A DNA stretch of 64,000 nt from Pseudomonas coleopterorum (GTDB lineage: Bacteria > Pseudomonadota > Gammaproteobacteria > Pseudomonadales > Pseudomonadaceae), in assembly GCF_900105555.1 (NCBI RefSeq), contig NZ_FNTZ01000001.1, forward strand, positions 1,240,001 to 1,304,000, read 5' to 3'. Below, one piece after another: positions 1 to 7,581 of the stretch. Within the stretch, counting starts at the first letter, position 1; each line of letters opens with the position of its first letter. A program made the translations under genes and the position numbers. The notes under the pieces were generated by a model. It was not told the DNA's origin. It did not search any database and was given only the letters and a program-made list of their open reading frames with translations.

Positions 1-11
1 GTAGAAGGTAT

Positions 12-87
12 GTCCCCTTCGTCTAGTGGCCTAGGACACCGCCCTTTCACGGCGGTAACAGGGGTTCGAGTCCCCTAGGGGACGCCA
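12..87 (+). tRNA. tRNA-Glu (anticodon TTC)
   Basis: A 76-nt cloverleaf with a GTCCCCT acceptor arm pairing with AGGGGAC, an anticodon loop CTTTCAC giving TTC, a GGTTCGAGTCC T-arm and an encoded CCA end. It is the first gene of a Glu-Ala-Glu tRNA cluster and is identical to the third gene. The promoter lies upstream of the window or in the first 11 bases. Confidence 0.97.
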
Positions 88-140
88 GTTGTACAGAAAT
101 ATCGAGTGAAGTCGGTATTCCGCCGCAGGGCGATAAATTC

Positions 141-216
<76 letters not shown>

Positions 217-259
217 ATTTGCCAGAGTCCGCAATAGCGGGCTCGACTGAAGGTTTTGC

Positions 260-335
260 GTCCCCTTCGTCTAGTGGCCTAGGACACCGCCCTTTCACGG
301 CGGTAACAGGGGTTCGAGTCCCCTAGGGGACGCCA
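260..335 (+). tRNA. tRNA-Glu (anticodon TTC), second copy
   Basis: An identical 76-nt copy of the tRNA-Glu at the window start, again with anticodon TTC and an encoded CCA. It closes the tRNA cluster and is followed at once by a rho-independent terminator. Confidence 0.97.
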
Positions 336-360
336 CGATTACCCGCTCTGCGGGACTTAT

Positions 361-397
361 AAGGCTCATTCGATTATTGAATGAGCCTTTTGTTTTT
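361..397 (+). terminator. Rho-independent terminator of the tRNA cluster
   Basis: A perfect 11-bp stem, AAGGCTCATTC/GAATGAGCCTT, with a short loop is followed by TTGTTTTT. It lies between the last tRNA and the thioesterase gene, so it most likely ends the tRNA transcript. Confidence 0.9.
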
Positions 398-442
398 CTG
401 CCCTCGCCATATCCGCCTGTTCCTAATTCTCCAGGAGCGCCC

Positions 443-880
443 ATGAACTGGGATCGGCCCGCCCCCTTCGTCATAGCCCTGACAGTCCAGCCCGACGACA
501 TCGACGGCCTCGGACACGCCAACAACGCCGTCTACGTCACCTGGCTCGAACGTTGTGCCTGGCAGCATTCGCAGCATCTGGGTCTGGATCTTGCGACCTA
601 TCGACAGCTCGATCGCGCCATGGCCGTGGTCCGTCATGAAATCGACTATCTCGCGAGCGCCCACGAAGGCGATGAGCTGGAATTGGGCACTTGGATCCTC
701 GACTGGGACCGACGTCTGAAGATGACGCGCCATTTCCAATTGCGGCGTCTCCGTGACGGCGCAGTTGTGCTCAGGGCTCGTACCACCTTCGTCTGCATCG
801 AGCTGTCCAGCGGCAAGCCCAAACGCATGCCGGCCGAGTTTCTGGATGGGTATGGTCAAGCCATAGTCCTCCAATCCTAG
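443..880 (+). CDS. Acyl-CoA thioesterase, hot-dog fold (4HBT type)
   Basis: A 145-aa protein of the 4-hydroxybenzoyl-CoA/YbgC-type thioesterase family, which hydrolyses acyl-CoA thioesters in the cytoplasm. The N-terminal part has the family pattern DIDGLGHANNAVYVTWLE (about residues 18-35): a conserved Asp, then GH.N...Y..W.E. The length is normal for a single hot-dog domain. The ATG at 443 is preferred over an upstream in-frame codon because CAGGAG lies just before it and the upstream extension overlaps the tRNA terminator. The substrate cannot be read from the sequence. The TAG stop falls in the CTAG target site of the adjacent MITE, so the insertion left the coding sequence intact but separated the gene from a downstream terminator hairpin. 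Confidence 0.85.
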   Translation: MNWDRPAPFVIALTVQPDDIDGLGHANNAVYVTWLERCAWQHSQHLGLDLATYRQLDRAMAVVRHEIDYLASAHEGDELELGTWILDWDRRLKMTRHFQLRRLRDGAVVLRARTTFVCIELSSGKPKRMPAEFLDGYGQAIVLQS

Positions 881-1019
881 GCTCTGTGTGAAAAGCCTTG
901 ATACTCGGTGATGCTGCGTTGAAATCAGCCTCGGAATGCTCATTTACAACCTGTAAACACCGCTTCCTCGGCTGTTTTCGCCTTGCCTGACCTTCGTCTC
1001 AAGACTTTTCACACAGACC
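881..1019. mobile_element. 139-bp MITE with terminal inverted repeats and CTAG flanks
   Basis: The ends are inverted repeats of about 21 bp that differ at two or three positions (GCTCTGTGTGAAAAGCCTTGA against GGTCTGTGTGAAAAGTCTTGA on the other strand). CTAG flanks both sides (877-880 and 1020-1023), consistent with a 4-bp target duplication of the IS5-group type. The inside is also imperfectly palindromic around TTTAC-AACCT-GTAAA, so the whole element could fold into one long hairpin. It has no coding capacity. The assignment to the IS5 group rests only on the CTAG flanks. Confidence 0.7.
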
Positions 1020-1025
1020 CTAGAG

Positions 1026-1049
1026 AGCCCGCCCGTGCGCGGGCTTTCT
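1026..1049 (+). terminator. Terminator-like hairpin displaced by the MITE
   Basis: Stem AGCCCGC/GCGGGCT followed by TTTCT. It probably served the thioesterase gene before the MITE inserted between them. The U-tract is short, so activity is uncertain. Confidence 0.55.
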
Positions 1050-1093
1050 GCTAGAATCCGCTCCCTTTCACGCCCCTGTCCGAGAAACACCTC

Positions 1094-2038
1094 ATGCAAT
1101 TAGCCTTGGCGCCCATGGAAGGCTTGGTCGACGATATCCTGCGCGACGTCCTGACCCAGGTCGGTGGCATCGACTGGTGCGTTACCGAATTCATTCGCGT
1201 CAACGAACGCGTGCTCACTGCGGCCTACTACCACAAGTTCGGACCTGAGCTGTTGGCCGGCGCCAAGACCCGAGCCGGCGTGCCGTTGCGTGTGCAGTTG
1301 CTGGGTTCGGATCCGGTGGCGCTCGCCGACAACGCCGCGTTCGCCTGTACTCTCGGTGCGCCAGTGATCGATCTGAATTTCGGCTGCCCGGCCAAGACGG
1401 TGAACAAGTCGCGTGGCGGGGCAGTGCTGCTCAAGGAGCCGGAACTGCTCCATCGCATCCTGCGTGAAGTGCGCGCGACGGTGCCTGCGCACATTCCCGT
1501 GACGGCCAAGATGCGCCTGGGTTTCGACACCCCCGACAGCGCCATCGAGTGCGCCACGGCACTGGCCGAAGGGGGCGCCGAGGTCCTGGTGGTGCATGCG
1601 CGGACCAAGGTCGACGGTTACAAGCCGCCAGCCCATTGGGAATGGGTCGCCAAGGTCCAGGACGTGGTGAAGGTGCCGGTCTATGCCAATGGCGACATCT
1701 GGACGGTCGCCGACTGGCAGCGCTGCCGTGAGGTCAGTGGCGCCAGGGACTTCATGCTCGGTCGTGGGCTGGTGTCCAAGCCCGACCTGGCGCGGCAGAT
1801 CGCTGCGGCCCATCAGGGCATCGAGCTGCCCGACATGACCTGGGCCGAGCTGCTGCCGCTGATCCGCGAATTCTGGCGCCAGGCCCGTGCGCAGCTCACA
1901 CCACGACAGGCACCGGGCCGGCTGAAGCAGTGGCTGTCCATGCTGACCCGCACCTACCCCGAGGCGACCGAGCTGTTCACCCTTGTGCGCCGCGAACAGG
2001 ATTGTGACGCGGTCGAACGCCTGCTGCAGCCGGGCTAG
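1094..2038 (+). CDS. dusC: tRNA-dihydrouridine(16) synthase DusC
   Basis: A 314-aa FMN-dependent enzyme that reduces uridine 16 in the tRNA D-loop to dihydrouridine using NADPH. It opens with the Dus signature LALAPMEG (residues 3-10) and carries the catalytic Cys98 in [28 protein letters not shown] and ANGDIW follow, as expected along the TIM barrel. The shorter C-terminal helical domain and overall length fit the DusC subfamily better than DusA or DusB. The ATG at 1094 puts the LAPMEG motif in the usual place. It is a monocistronic housekeeping gene upstream of ibpA. Confidence 0.93.
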   Translation: MQLALAPMEGLVDDILRDVLTQVGGIDWCVTEFIRVNERVLTAAYYHKFGPELLAGAKTRAGVPLRVQLLGSDPVALADNAAFACTLGAPVIDLNFGCPAKTVNKSRGGAVLLKEPELLHRILREVRATVPAHIPVTAKMRLGFDTPDSAIECATALAEGGAEVLVVHARTKVDGYKPPAHWEWVAKVQDVVKVPVYANGDIWTVADWQRCREVSGARDFMLGRGLVSKPDLARQIAAAHQGIELPDMTWAELLPLIREFWRQARAQLTPRQAPGRLKQWLSMLTRTYPEATELFTLVRREQDCDAVERLLQPG

Positions 2039-2097
2039 CGAGTCAGCAGGTCACAAGAAAGATCGTCGCACTGCACAAGAAAATTTTCCTGGAAGCT

Positions 2098-2126
2098 CTT
2101 GAAAGCGTTTGGCTGGTCCCTATCTA
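2098..2126 (+). promoter_or_regulatory. Sigma-32 (RpoH) heat-shock promoter of ibpA
   Basis: CTTGAAA (2098-2104) and CCCTATCTA (2118-2126) are separated by 13 nt, close to the RpoH consensus CTTGAA-N13-15-CCCCATWT. The site lies about 65 nt before the heat-shock gene start codon, leaving room for a structured leader. Confidence 0.82.
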
Positions 2127-2190
2127 TGGGTTACGCGATGCCGAATTCGGGTCGCGGAGACAATCACTCGCTGAGATTCAGGAGAAACAC
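2127..2190 (+). promoter_or_regulatory. ROSE-like RNA thermometer in the ibpA leader
   Basis: The short leader carries TCGCT (2168-2172), which matches the conserved UYGCU motif of ROSE thermometers. It is separated by 7 nt from the Shine-Dalgarno AGGAG (2180-2184), with which it can pair around a bulged G. At low temperature this would hide the ribosome binding site. Short ROSE-like thermometers are established for ibpA in Pseudomonas; the pairing here is read by eye. Confidence 0.75.
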
Positions 2191-2637
2191 ATGGCTACTG
2201 CATTTTCCCTTGCTCCACTGTTCCGCCACTCCGTGGGCTTCGACCGTTTCAACGATCTGTTCGAGTCTGCCGCACGCAACGAGTCGGCCAGCAGCTACCC
2301 ACCCTACAACGTCGAAAAGCACGCCGATGATCAGTACCGGATCGTCATCGCCGCTGCAGGCTTCCAGGAAGAAGACCTGGAACTGCAAGTCGAGAAGGGC
2401 GTTCTGACCGTCAGTGGTGGCAAGCGCGAGGCCGAGACCACCGGCGTGACCTACCTGCACCAAGGCATCGCCCAGCGCGCGTTCAAGCTGTCGTTCCGCC
2501 TCGCCGACCATATCGAGGTCAAGGCCGCGGCGTTGAACAACGGTTTGCTCAACATCGACCTGCTGCGTGTCGTGCCTGAAGAGGCCAAGGCCAAGCGCAT
2601 CCCGATCAACGGATCTGCGCAGACCCGTCTGCAATAA
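2191..2637 (+). CDS. ibpA: Small heat-shock protein, Hsp20/IbpA family
   Basis: A 148-aa alpha-crystallin-domain chaperone that binds unfolding proteins and holds them for DnaK/ClpB. The crystallin domain spans about residues 35-130, with the family segments AAGFQEEDLELQVEKG and the late NNGLLNIDL. The latter matches the GLL.I.L strand, where IbpA-type proteins have this GLL motif. A short, phenylalanine-containing N-terminal arm (PLFRHSVGFDRFNDLF) matches IbpA. A strong AGGAG lies 6 nt before the ATG. Expression is predicted to be controlled twice: transcription by the sigma-32 promoter and translation by the ROSE-like leader. Confidence 0.93.
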   Translation: MATAFSLAPLFRHSVGFDRFNDLFESAARNESASSYPPYNVEKHADDQYRIVIAAAGFQEEDLELQVEKGVLTVSGGKREAETTGVTYLHQGIAQRAFKLSFRLADHIEVKAAALNNGLLNIDLLRVVPEEAKAKRIPINGSAQTRLQ

Positions 2638-2654
2638 CGCTTGAGCTGTGGAAG

Positions 2655-2683
2655 AAAGGGCGCTTGGTGGAGCGCCCTTTTTT
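2655..2683 (+). terminator. Rho-independent terminator after ibpA
   Basis: A perfect 10-bp stem AAAGGGCGCT/AGCGCCCTTT with a 6-nt loop runs into a T tract. It lies between convergent ibpA and the ABC ATPase gene. Confidence 0.9.
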
Positions 2684-2707
2684 ATTGCCCGTGATTTGCC
2701 AGGTGTG

Positions 2708-3793
2708 TCAGGCGTGTCGACGCGGCTCGCTCAGCACCGGCACGCTGCCTGCTGCGGGGAACAGCACCAGATGGTCGGCAGCGACTTGAATGCCGACCTC
2801 GGCGCCTGGCAGATAATCCAGGTGACTGGGAAACACGGCCTCGAGCTGGCTGCCGGTGGGCAGCTGCAATCGATACAGGGTTGCCGCACCCTGGAAGCTC
2901 TTGCCGACGATGCGCGCCTTGAGTGAGCTGTCGGGCGCATGCACGATGTCATCGGGACGCAGCAGCAGGTCGACGGCGCTGCCAGCAGGCCACGTGTAGG
3001 CGCGGTTGCCACGCAGGACGCCCAGCTCGGTGGTCACCGTTTCCGGATCCACCAACTGACCCCGAATGAAATAACCCTGGCCGATGAAGCTCGCCACGAA
3101 TGGCGAGGCGGGTTCGTGATACAGGTTATACGGCGTATCCCACTGCTCCAGCCGACCCTCCTTGAACACTCCGACGTGGTCGCTGACGGCGAAAGCCTCT
3201 TCCTGATCGTGGGTGACCAGGATGGCGCTGGTGCCACGGCGCTTGAGAATGTCGCGCACCTCATGGCTCAGGCGACGGCGCAGCTCGACGTCGAGGTTGG
3301 AGAACGGCTCGTCCAGCAACAGCAGTTGCGGCTCCGGTGCCAGAGCCCGGGCAAGCGCGACACGCTGCTGCTGGCCTCCCGACAACTCATGGGGATAGCG
3401 CGCGTCCAGCCCGCCAAGGTTGACCAGTTCGAGCATGTCGCCGATCACCTGTGCCTGCCGGGGGTGCTTGCGAATGCCGAAGGCGATGTTCTGGGCCACG
3501 GTCAGATGGGGGAACAGTGCATAGTCCTGAAAGACCATGCCAATTCGACGCTTTTCCGGAGCCAGGGTATGGCCGGGCCGGGAAATGACCTCGCCATCGA
3601 GGGTGATCTCGCCTTCATGGACCGGCTCGAAGCCGGCGATGGCGCGCAGGGTCGTGGTCTTGCCGCACCCGGAGGAGCCGAGCAGGCAGCCGATGTCGCC
3701 CGCGTTGAGGTGCAGGTTGAGGTTCTGCACCACACGCTGAGCGCCATAGCCGCACGCCAGGTTGCGCAGTTCGAGCAGCAATGCGGTGCTCAT
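2708..3793 (-). CDS. ABC transporter ATP-binding protein with TOBE domain (PotA/FbpC-like)
   Basis: A 361-aa ATPase subunit of an importer-type ABC transporter. It shows Walker [10 protein letters not shown] (about residues 39-47), the signature LSGGQQQR, Walker B LLLLDEP followed by FSNLD, and the switch His in LVTHDQEEA. After residue 235 it continues into a C-terminal TOBE-type regulatory region, as in the Fe3+/spermidine/putrescine importer group. Its ATG overlaps the argF stop codon (ATGA), so translation is probably coupled to argF. No permease or solute-binding protein gene is nearby, so the transported substrate cannot be stated; the partner subunits must be encoded elsewhere. Confidence 0.88.
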   Translation of the reverse strand: MSTALLLELRNLACGYGAQRVVQNLNLHLNAGDIGCLLGSSGCGKTTTLRAIAGFEPVHEGEITLDGEVISRPGHTLAPEKRRIGMVFQDYALFPHLTVAQNIAFGIRKHPRQAQVIGDMLELVNLGGLDARYPHELSGGQQQRVALARALAPEPQLLLLDEPFSNLDVELRRRLSHEVRDILKRRGTSAILVTHDQEEAFAVSDHVGVFKEGRLEQWDTPYNLYHEPASPFVASFIGQGYFIRGQLVDPETVTTELGVLRGNRAYTWPAGSAVDLLLRPDDIVHAPDSSLKARIVGKSFQGAATLYRLQLPTGSQLEAVFPSHLDYLPGAEVGIQVAADHLVLFPAAGSVPVLSEPRRHA

Positions 3794-4710
3794 TCAGGGC
3801 GATATCCCGGAGCGACGAGAAATTCCAGCAGCGCTTTCTGCGCATGCAGGCGGTTCTCCGCCTGGTCCCAGGCCACGGCGCGGGGATCGTCGAGCACATC
3901 GTGGCTGATCTCCTCGCCACGGTGGGCCGGCAGGCAGTGCATGAACAGCGCATCATCGGCCGCCAGATCGAGCAGTTCGCGGGTCACCTGGAAGGGCTTG
4001 AACAGTTTCAAACGCCGTGCGGTTTCCTCTTCCTGGCCCATGGAAGTCCAGACATCGGTGCTCACCAGATGGGCGCCACGCACGGCTTCGCGAGGATCGC
4101 GGACCACGCTGACGCGCTCCGGTGCCATGGCCACGAAGCGTGCGTCCGGCTCGAAACCTTCGGGGCAGGCGATGCGCAGCTGGAAATCGAACTGGATGGC
4201 CGCTTCTATATAGCTGTGGCACATGTTGTTGCCATCACCGATCCACGCCACGGTCTTGCCCTGGATGGCGCCGCGGTGTTCGAGAAACGTCTGCATGTCG
4301 GCCAGCAGCTGGCAGGGGTGCAGGTCATCGGACAGACCGTTGATCACCGGTACGCGCGAATTGGCCGCGAACTCGGTCAGTGTCTGGTGGGCGAAGGTGC
4401 GGATCATCACCGCATCGAGCATGCGCGACATGACGATGGCGCAATCGGCGATGGACTCGCCGCGGCCCAGCTGTGTGTCGCGCGGGGACAGGAATATGGC
4501 CTGGCCACCGAGCTGGATCATGCCGGCTTCGAAAGACAGGCGGGTGCGCGTCGACGACTTCTCGAAGATCATGCCCAGTACGCGGTTCTTCAAAGGCTCG
4601 AACAGCACGCTGCGCTGACGCAGGTCCTTGAGCTCGATGCCTCGACGAATGATGCTGATTAGCTCTTCGGGCGTGCAATCCATAAGGGAGAGAAAGTGCC
4701 TTGCGCTCAT
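3790..4710 (-). CDS. argF: Ornithine carbamoyltransferase, anabolic
   Basis: A 306-aa enzyme that makes citrulline from ornithine and carbamoyl phosphate, the sixth step of arginine synthesis. The carbamoyl-phosphate loop SSTRTR is at about residues 53-58, the ornithine-side motif is [12 protein letters not shown], and the catalytic cysteine lies in [11 protein letters not shown]. The length is that of the biosynthetic enzyme. Two consecutive ATG codons occur; the second (4710) gives the usual [11 protein letters not shown] start, and an AAGG lies just upstream of both. Its stop overlaps the start of the ABC ATPase gene. A sequence matching the Pseudomonas ArgR half-site lies about 130 bp upstream, which fits arginine repression. 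Confidence 0.95.
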   Translation of the reverse strand: MSARHFLSLMDCTPEELISIIRRGIELKDLRQRSVLFEPLKNRVLGMIFEKSSTRTRLSFEAGMIQLGGQAIFLSPRDTQLGRGESIADCAIVMSRMLDAVMIRTFAHQTLTEFAANSRVPVINGLSDDLHPCQLLADMQTFLEHRGAIQGKTVAWIGDGNNMCHSYIEAAIQFDFQLRIACPEGFEPDARFVAMAPERVSVVRDPREAVRGAHLVSTDVWTSMGQEEETARRLKLFKPFQVTRELLDLAADDALFMHCLPAHRGEEISHDVLDDPRAVAWDQAENRLHAQKALLEFLVAPGYRPE

Positions 4711-4835
4711 CATTGACTACCTTTTGCCACGGACCGCAGGTGCTCGAAAACAGGTTTTTCGGAAAAACGAGTGAGACCTGCGGCGAAAGCCGCACGGGGC
4801 GACGAAATAAGGGAAGGCGCCATCCTATAAGGAAC

Positions 4836-4856
4836 TGTCGCCTTTTACCAATAGCC
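4836..4856. promoter_or_regulatory. Candidate ArgR half-site upstream of argF
   Basis: TGTCGC at 4836-4841, eight bases, then AA at 4850-4851 matches the P. aeruginosa ArgR half-site pattern TGTCGC-N8-AA-N5. It lies between argF and the divergent small gene. Only one clear half-site was found, although ArgR usually binds two. Confidence 0.5.
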
Positions 4857-4989
4857 GCTGAAGTTTTAACCGGCGCGCACAAGTTTCCAGAGGTTTCCAT
4901 CGCTGGATGTTTCTGCCGACCATCTGACGTTTCCTAAACATCGTCTGTGAGTTATAAATGCGTATTGAGAAGCACACGGAGTTTGCGGA

Positions 4990-5283
4990 ATGGAATCGAA
5001 AGAACAACAACTGCTGGAGCTGCTGGGTCTGACCGCCCGCACCCTGACCCACCTGACGGCGTCCATGACCTCCATGTCGTTCGAGCTGCTGCGCAGTTCC
5101 GACGAGGTCACTCGCTCGGCCGGCAAACACATGATCGATCGCATGGCGACCATCAGTACCGGACTGGACGACCACTGGCGACTCATCGGCGAACTGACCG
5201 GCGTGCATGTTGCCCAGGAAGAAGTCGAGACGGTGCTGGAAATCCAGATGCAGGCATTGCCTTCTTCTGTGCCGATGAACTGA
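4990..5283 (+). CDS. Conserved hypothetical protein, 97 aa
   Basis: A 97-aa acidic, probably helical protein with no signal peptide, membrane segment or recognisable catalytic motif. It sits divergently from argF and upstream of grxD, an arrangement I recall from other Pseudomonas genomes, which supports a real gene. A weak purine-rich stretch (GAGTTTGCGGA) precedes the ATG and a strong terminator follows the stop. No function can be proposed. Confidence 0.7.
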   Translation: MESKEQQLLELLGLTARTLTHLTASMTSMSFELLRSSDEVTRSAGKHMIDRMATISTGLDDHWRLIGELTGVHVAQEEVETVLEIQMQALPSSVPMN

Positions 5284-5330
5284 ATCGGTCGACCACCGCA
5301 AGCTTTTGTCCCAACGCCCCGCGCTGCAAG

Positions 5331-5355
5331 AGCCCGAGCGTTGCGCTCGGCTTTC
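5331..5355 (+). terminator. Rho-independent terminator
   Basis: Stem AGCCCGAGCG/CGCTCGGCT with a TTG loop followed by TT. It ends the small gene at 4990-5283 before grxD. Confidence 0.75.
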
Positions 5356-5416
5356 CGTTACAATGCCTCACCGTGCCGACGACAGTGTCGGATAGACAAG
5401 CCGAGCGAGGTGCTCC

Positions 5417-5758
5417 ATGGATATTATCGAAACGATCAAAGAGCAGATTGCCAACAACACAATCCTGCTTTACATGAAAGGCTCGCCGAACGCGCCTCAG
5501 TGCGGTTTCTCGGCCAAGGCTTCGCAGGCGATCATGGCCTGTGGCGAGAAATTCGCCTACGTCGACATCCTGCAGAACCCTGAAATTCGCGCCAACCTGC
5601 CCAAGTACGCCAACTGGCCGACTTTCCCGCAGCTGTGGGTGGCCGGTGAACTGGTAGGCGGCAGTGACATCGTGGCCGAGATGGCTGCCAACGGTGAATT
5701 GCAGACCCTGGTCAAGGAAGCTTCGGCCAAGGCCGCTCAGCCAAAAGCCGACGCCTGA
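5417..5758 (+). CDS. grxD: Monothiol glutaredoxin Grx4
   Basis: A 113-aa CGFS-type glutaredoxin that binds a glutathione-ligated [2Fe-2S] cluster and delivers or exchanges clusters in the cytoplasm. The active-site CGFS is at residues 29-32, preceded by KGSP. The glutathione-binding segments WPTFPQLWV and GGSD follow. A lysine/alanine-rich tail extends the end slightly. The bacterioferritin and bacterioferritin-associated ferredoxin genes lie next door on the other strand, making a small iron-homeostasis neighbourhood. Confidence 0.95.
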   Translation: MDIIETIKEQIANNTILLYMKGSPNAPQCGFSAKASQAIMACGEKFAYVDILQNPEIRANLPKYANWPTFPQLWVAGELVGGSDIVAEMAANGELQTLVKEASAKAAQPKADA

Positions 5759-5795
5759 TCCCGTGAGTGGCCGACATTCAAGTCGGCCAGGAACG

Positions 5796-5835
5796 AAAAA
5801 AGCCCCGCCTGTTCACACAGCGCGGGGCTTTTTCA
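5796..5835. terminator. Bidirectional terminator between grxD and bfr
   Basis: AAAAAGCCCCGC pairs with GCGGGGCTTTTT, giving a GC-rich stem with A and T tracts on opposite sides. It can therefore end both the grxD and the bfr transcripts. Confidence 0.88.
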
Positions 5836-5862
5836 TGGTGCCGCTTCGGCAGCGCAGTGGGA

Positions 5863-6339
5863 TCAGTCTTCTTCGCCCATGCTCGACTGCAGGTAGTTCT
5901 CGATTCCAACCTTGTCGATGAGGCTCAGCTGGGTTTCCAGCCAATCGATCTGCTCTTCCTTGCCTTCGAGGATGTCTTCGAGCATTTCACGGCTACCGAA
6001 GTCACCGGCAGTCTCGCAGTGGGCGATGGCGCCTTTCAGATCGGCCAGACCCTTGTATTCGATTTTCAGGTCGCAGCCGAGCATTTCGCTGGCGTGTTCA
6101 CCGATCAGGATCTTGCCCAGTTCCTGAAGGTTGGGAATCCCTTCGAGGAAGAGAATGCGCTTGATCAGCTTGTCGGCGTACTTCATGGCATCGATGGATG
6201 CCTTGTACTCGTGTTTGCCCAGCTTGTTCAGACCCCAATCTTCGTACATGCGGGCATGCAGAAAGTATTGGTTGATGGCGACCAGCTCGTTTCCGAGGAT
6301 TCTGTTGAGATGCTGGATGACGCTGATTTCGCCTTTCAT
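5863..6339 (-). CDS. bfr: Bacterioferritin, heme-binding subunit with degenerate ferroxidase centre
   Basis: A 158-aa four-helix ferritin that forms 24-mer iron-storage shells. The N-terminal NELVAINQYFLHAR and the C-terminal helix are typical. The heme-binding Met52 is present (IDAMKYAD). Of the six usual dinuclear-iron ligands only Glu18 and Glu94 remain: position 51 is Ala, 54 is Tyr, 127 is Lys and 130 is Gln. The subunit should hold heme but is unlikely to oxidise iron by itself, so it probably co-assembles with a ferroxidase-competent Bfr encoded elsewhere. Paired subunit types of this kind are known in some bacteria, P. putida among them. bfd lies upstream on the same strand, separated by its own terminator. 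Confidence 0.92.
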   Translation of the reverse strand: MKGEISVIQHLNRILGNELVAINQYFLHARMYEDWGLNKLGKHEYKASIDAMKYADKLIKRILFLEGIPNLQELGKILIGEHASEMLGCDLKIEYKGLADLKGAIAHCETAGDFGSREMLEDILEGKEEQIDWLETQLSLIDKVGIENYLQSSMGEED

Positions 6340-6496
6340 GGTCGGAGAGCCTGCGCGGGAATAGGAGTAATAGCGCGAAGTTTGGCCTCAGGAAGTTGCC
6401 ATGTCAAACCTAAGTTATTGAATACTATATGAAAATTAATCGGAATAAGAATGACTGAGTTCCGCGTTTGTTGCTAAGTCATTGTATTTCAGACAT

Positions 6497-6523
6497 AAAA
6501 AAACCGGGCATGGCCCGGTTTCT
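6497..6523 (-). terminator. Rho-independent terminator of bfd
   Basis: Read on the minus strand, AAACCGGGCCATGCCCGGTTT forms a stem that runs into a tract of T residues. It separates bfd from bfr, so the two are not simply one transcript. Confidence 0.88.
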
Positions 6524-6537
6524 CGAATGGGGTTGCT

Positions 6538-6759
6538 TCAGGCAGGTGTAAATTCCACAGGGTAGGGCAGGGTGGATGCCTGGGCAGTCTGGATTTGCGT
6601 CAGCGTATCGCGTACCACTTCCTTGGCAAGGCAGGCACATTTACCGCATTGAGTGGCAACGCCAAGGGTTTCGCGGACATCACGATAGCTGCAGCAGCCT
6701 TCGTAGATTGCATCGCGAATCTGACCATCGGTGACACCCTGGCAAAGACAGACATACAT
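6538..6759 (-). CDS. bfd: Bacterioferritin-associated ferredoxin
   Basis: A 73-aa [2Fe-2S] ferredoxin that docks on bacterioferritin near the heme and passes electrons in so that stored Fe3+ can be released. The four cluster cysteines are at positions 4, 6, 38 and 41 (MYVCLCQGV and TQCGKCACL), in the exact Bfd spacing. A strong Fur-box match lies about 50 bp upstream, as expected for a gene induced by iron starvation. The tail after residue 55 is longer and less conserved. Confidence 0.95.
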   Translation of the reverse strand: MYVCLCQGVTDGQIRDAIYEGCCSYRDVRETLGVATQCGKCACLAKEVVRDTLTQIQTAQASTLPYPVEFTPA

Positions 6760-6805
6760 ACGTAAGAACCGCCGCTGTGTTGGTTTCAGTGCGGACGATC
6801 CTAAT

Positions 6806-6824
6806 GTTAATGAGAATGCTTGTC
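6806..6824. promoter_or_regulatory. Fur box upstream of bfd
   Basis: The 19 bases here match the Fur consensus GATAATGATAATCATTATC at 14 positions by direct alignment. The site lies 46 nt before the bfd start codon, a normal place for iron-dependent repression. Confidence 0.72.
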
Positions 6825-6906
6825 AAAACAACTCGCGACTACGCTTGTGACAAGCGATGAACGGTGCAGGAGTGCCGGCCGTTGCCGGCAGCTCCTGCGC
6901 AGGTGC

Positions 6907-7581
6907 TCAATCGTTGAAGTCCTGCCAGCCGCCCATCTGCTTCCAGCGGTTGACGATGCCGCAGAACAACTCGGCAGTCTTTTCCGTGTCGTAGCGCGCA
7001 GAGTGGGCTTCGCGACCATCGAAGTCGATATCCGCAGCCTGGCAGGCTTTTGCCAGAACGGTCTGACCGTAGGCAAGGCCTGCCAGGGTGGCGGTGTCGA
7101 AGCTTGAGAAGGGATGGAACGGGTTGCGCTTCATGTCGGTTCGCGCGACGGCAGCATTGAGAAAGCCGAGGTCGAAGCTGCTGTTGTGGCCCACCAGGAT
7201 CGCGCGCTTGCAGCCGTTGGCTTTGAGCGCCTTGCGGATGCCGCGGAAGATGTCGGTCAGCGCTGTCTCCTCGCTGACGGCCATGCGCAGGGGGTGATCC
7301 AGCTTGATACCGGTGAACTCCAGCGCTGCGGCCTCGATATTGGCCCCTTCGAACGGTTCGACGCGGAAGAAATAGGTGTGGTCGGGAAACACGAAGCCTT
7401 TCTCGTCCATGCCGATGGTCGTCGCGGCGATCTCGAGCAGGGCATCGGTGGCGCTATTGAAGCCGCCAGTCTCCACGTCCACGACTACCGGCAGGTAGCC
7501 ACGAAAACGGGCGGCCATGGGATGGCGCGAGCCCGTGCCAGCATTGCCCGTGTCTTCGTCGTCGTAGTTGTCTTCACTCAC
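6907..7581 (-). CDS. rnt: Ribonuclease T
   Basis: A 224-aa DEDDh 3'-5' exoribonuclease that trims tRNA and other stable RNA 3' ends. The acidic residues are visible: Asp35 and Glu37 in VVVDVETGG, Asp137 in [10 protein letters not shown], His193 and Asp198 in [10 protein letters not shown]. The start is GTG at 7581; it overlaps the pyrC stop (GTGA), so translation is probably coupled to pyrC. The N-terminal 25 residues are an acidic extension before the exonuclease core. Confidence 0.93.
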   Translation of the reverse strand: MSEDNYDDEDTGNAGTGSRHPMAARFRGYLPVVVDVETGGFNSATDALLEIAATTIGMDEKGFVFPDHTYFFRVEPFEGANIEAAALEFTGIKLDHPLRMAVSEETALTDIFRGIRKALKANGCKRAILVGHNSSFDLGFLNAAVARTDMKRNPFHPFSSFDTATLAGLAYGQTVLAKACQAADIDFDGREAHSARYDTEKTAELFCGIVNRWKQMGGWQDFND

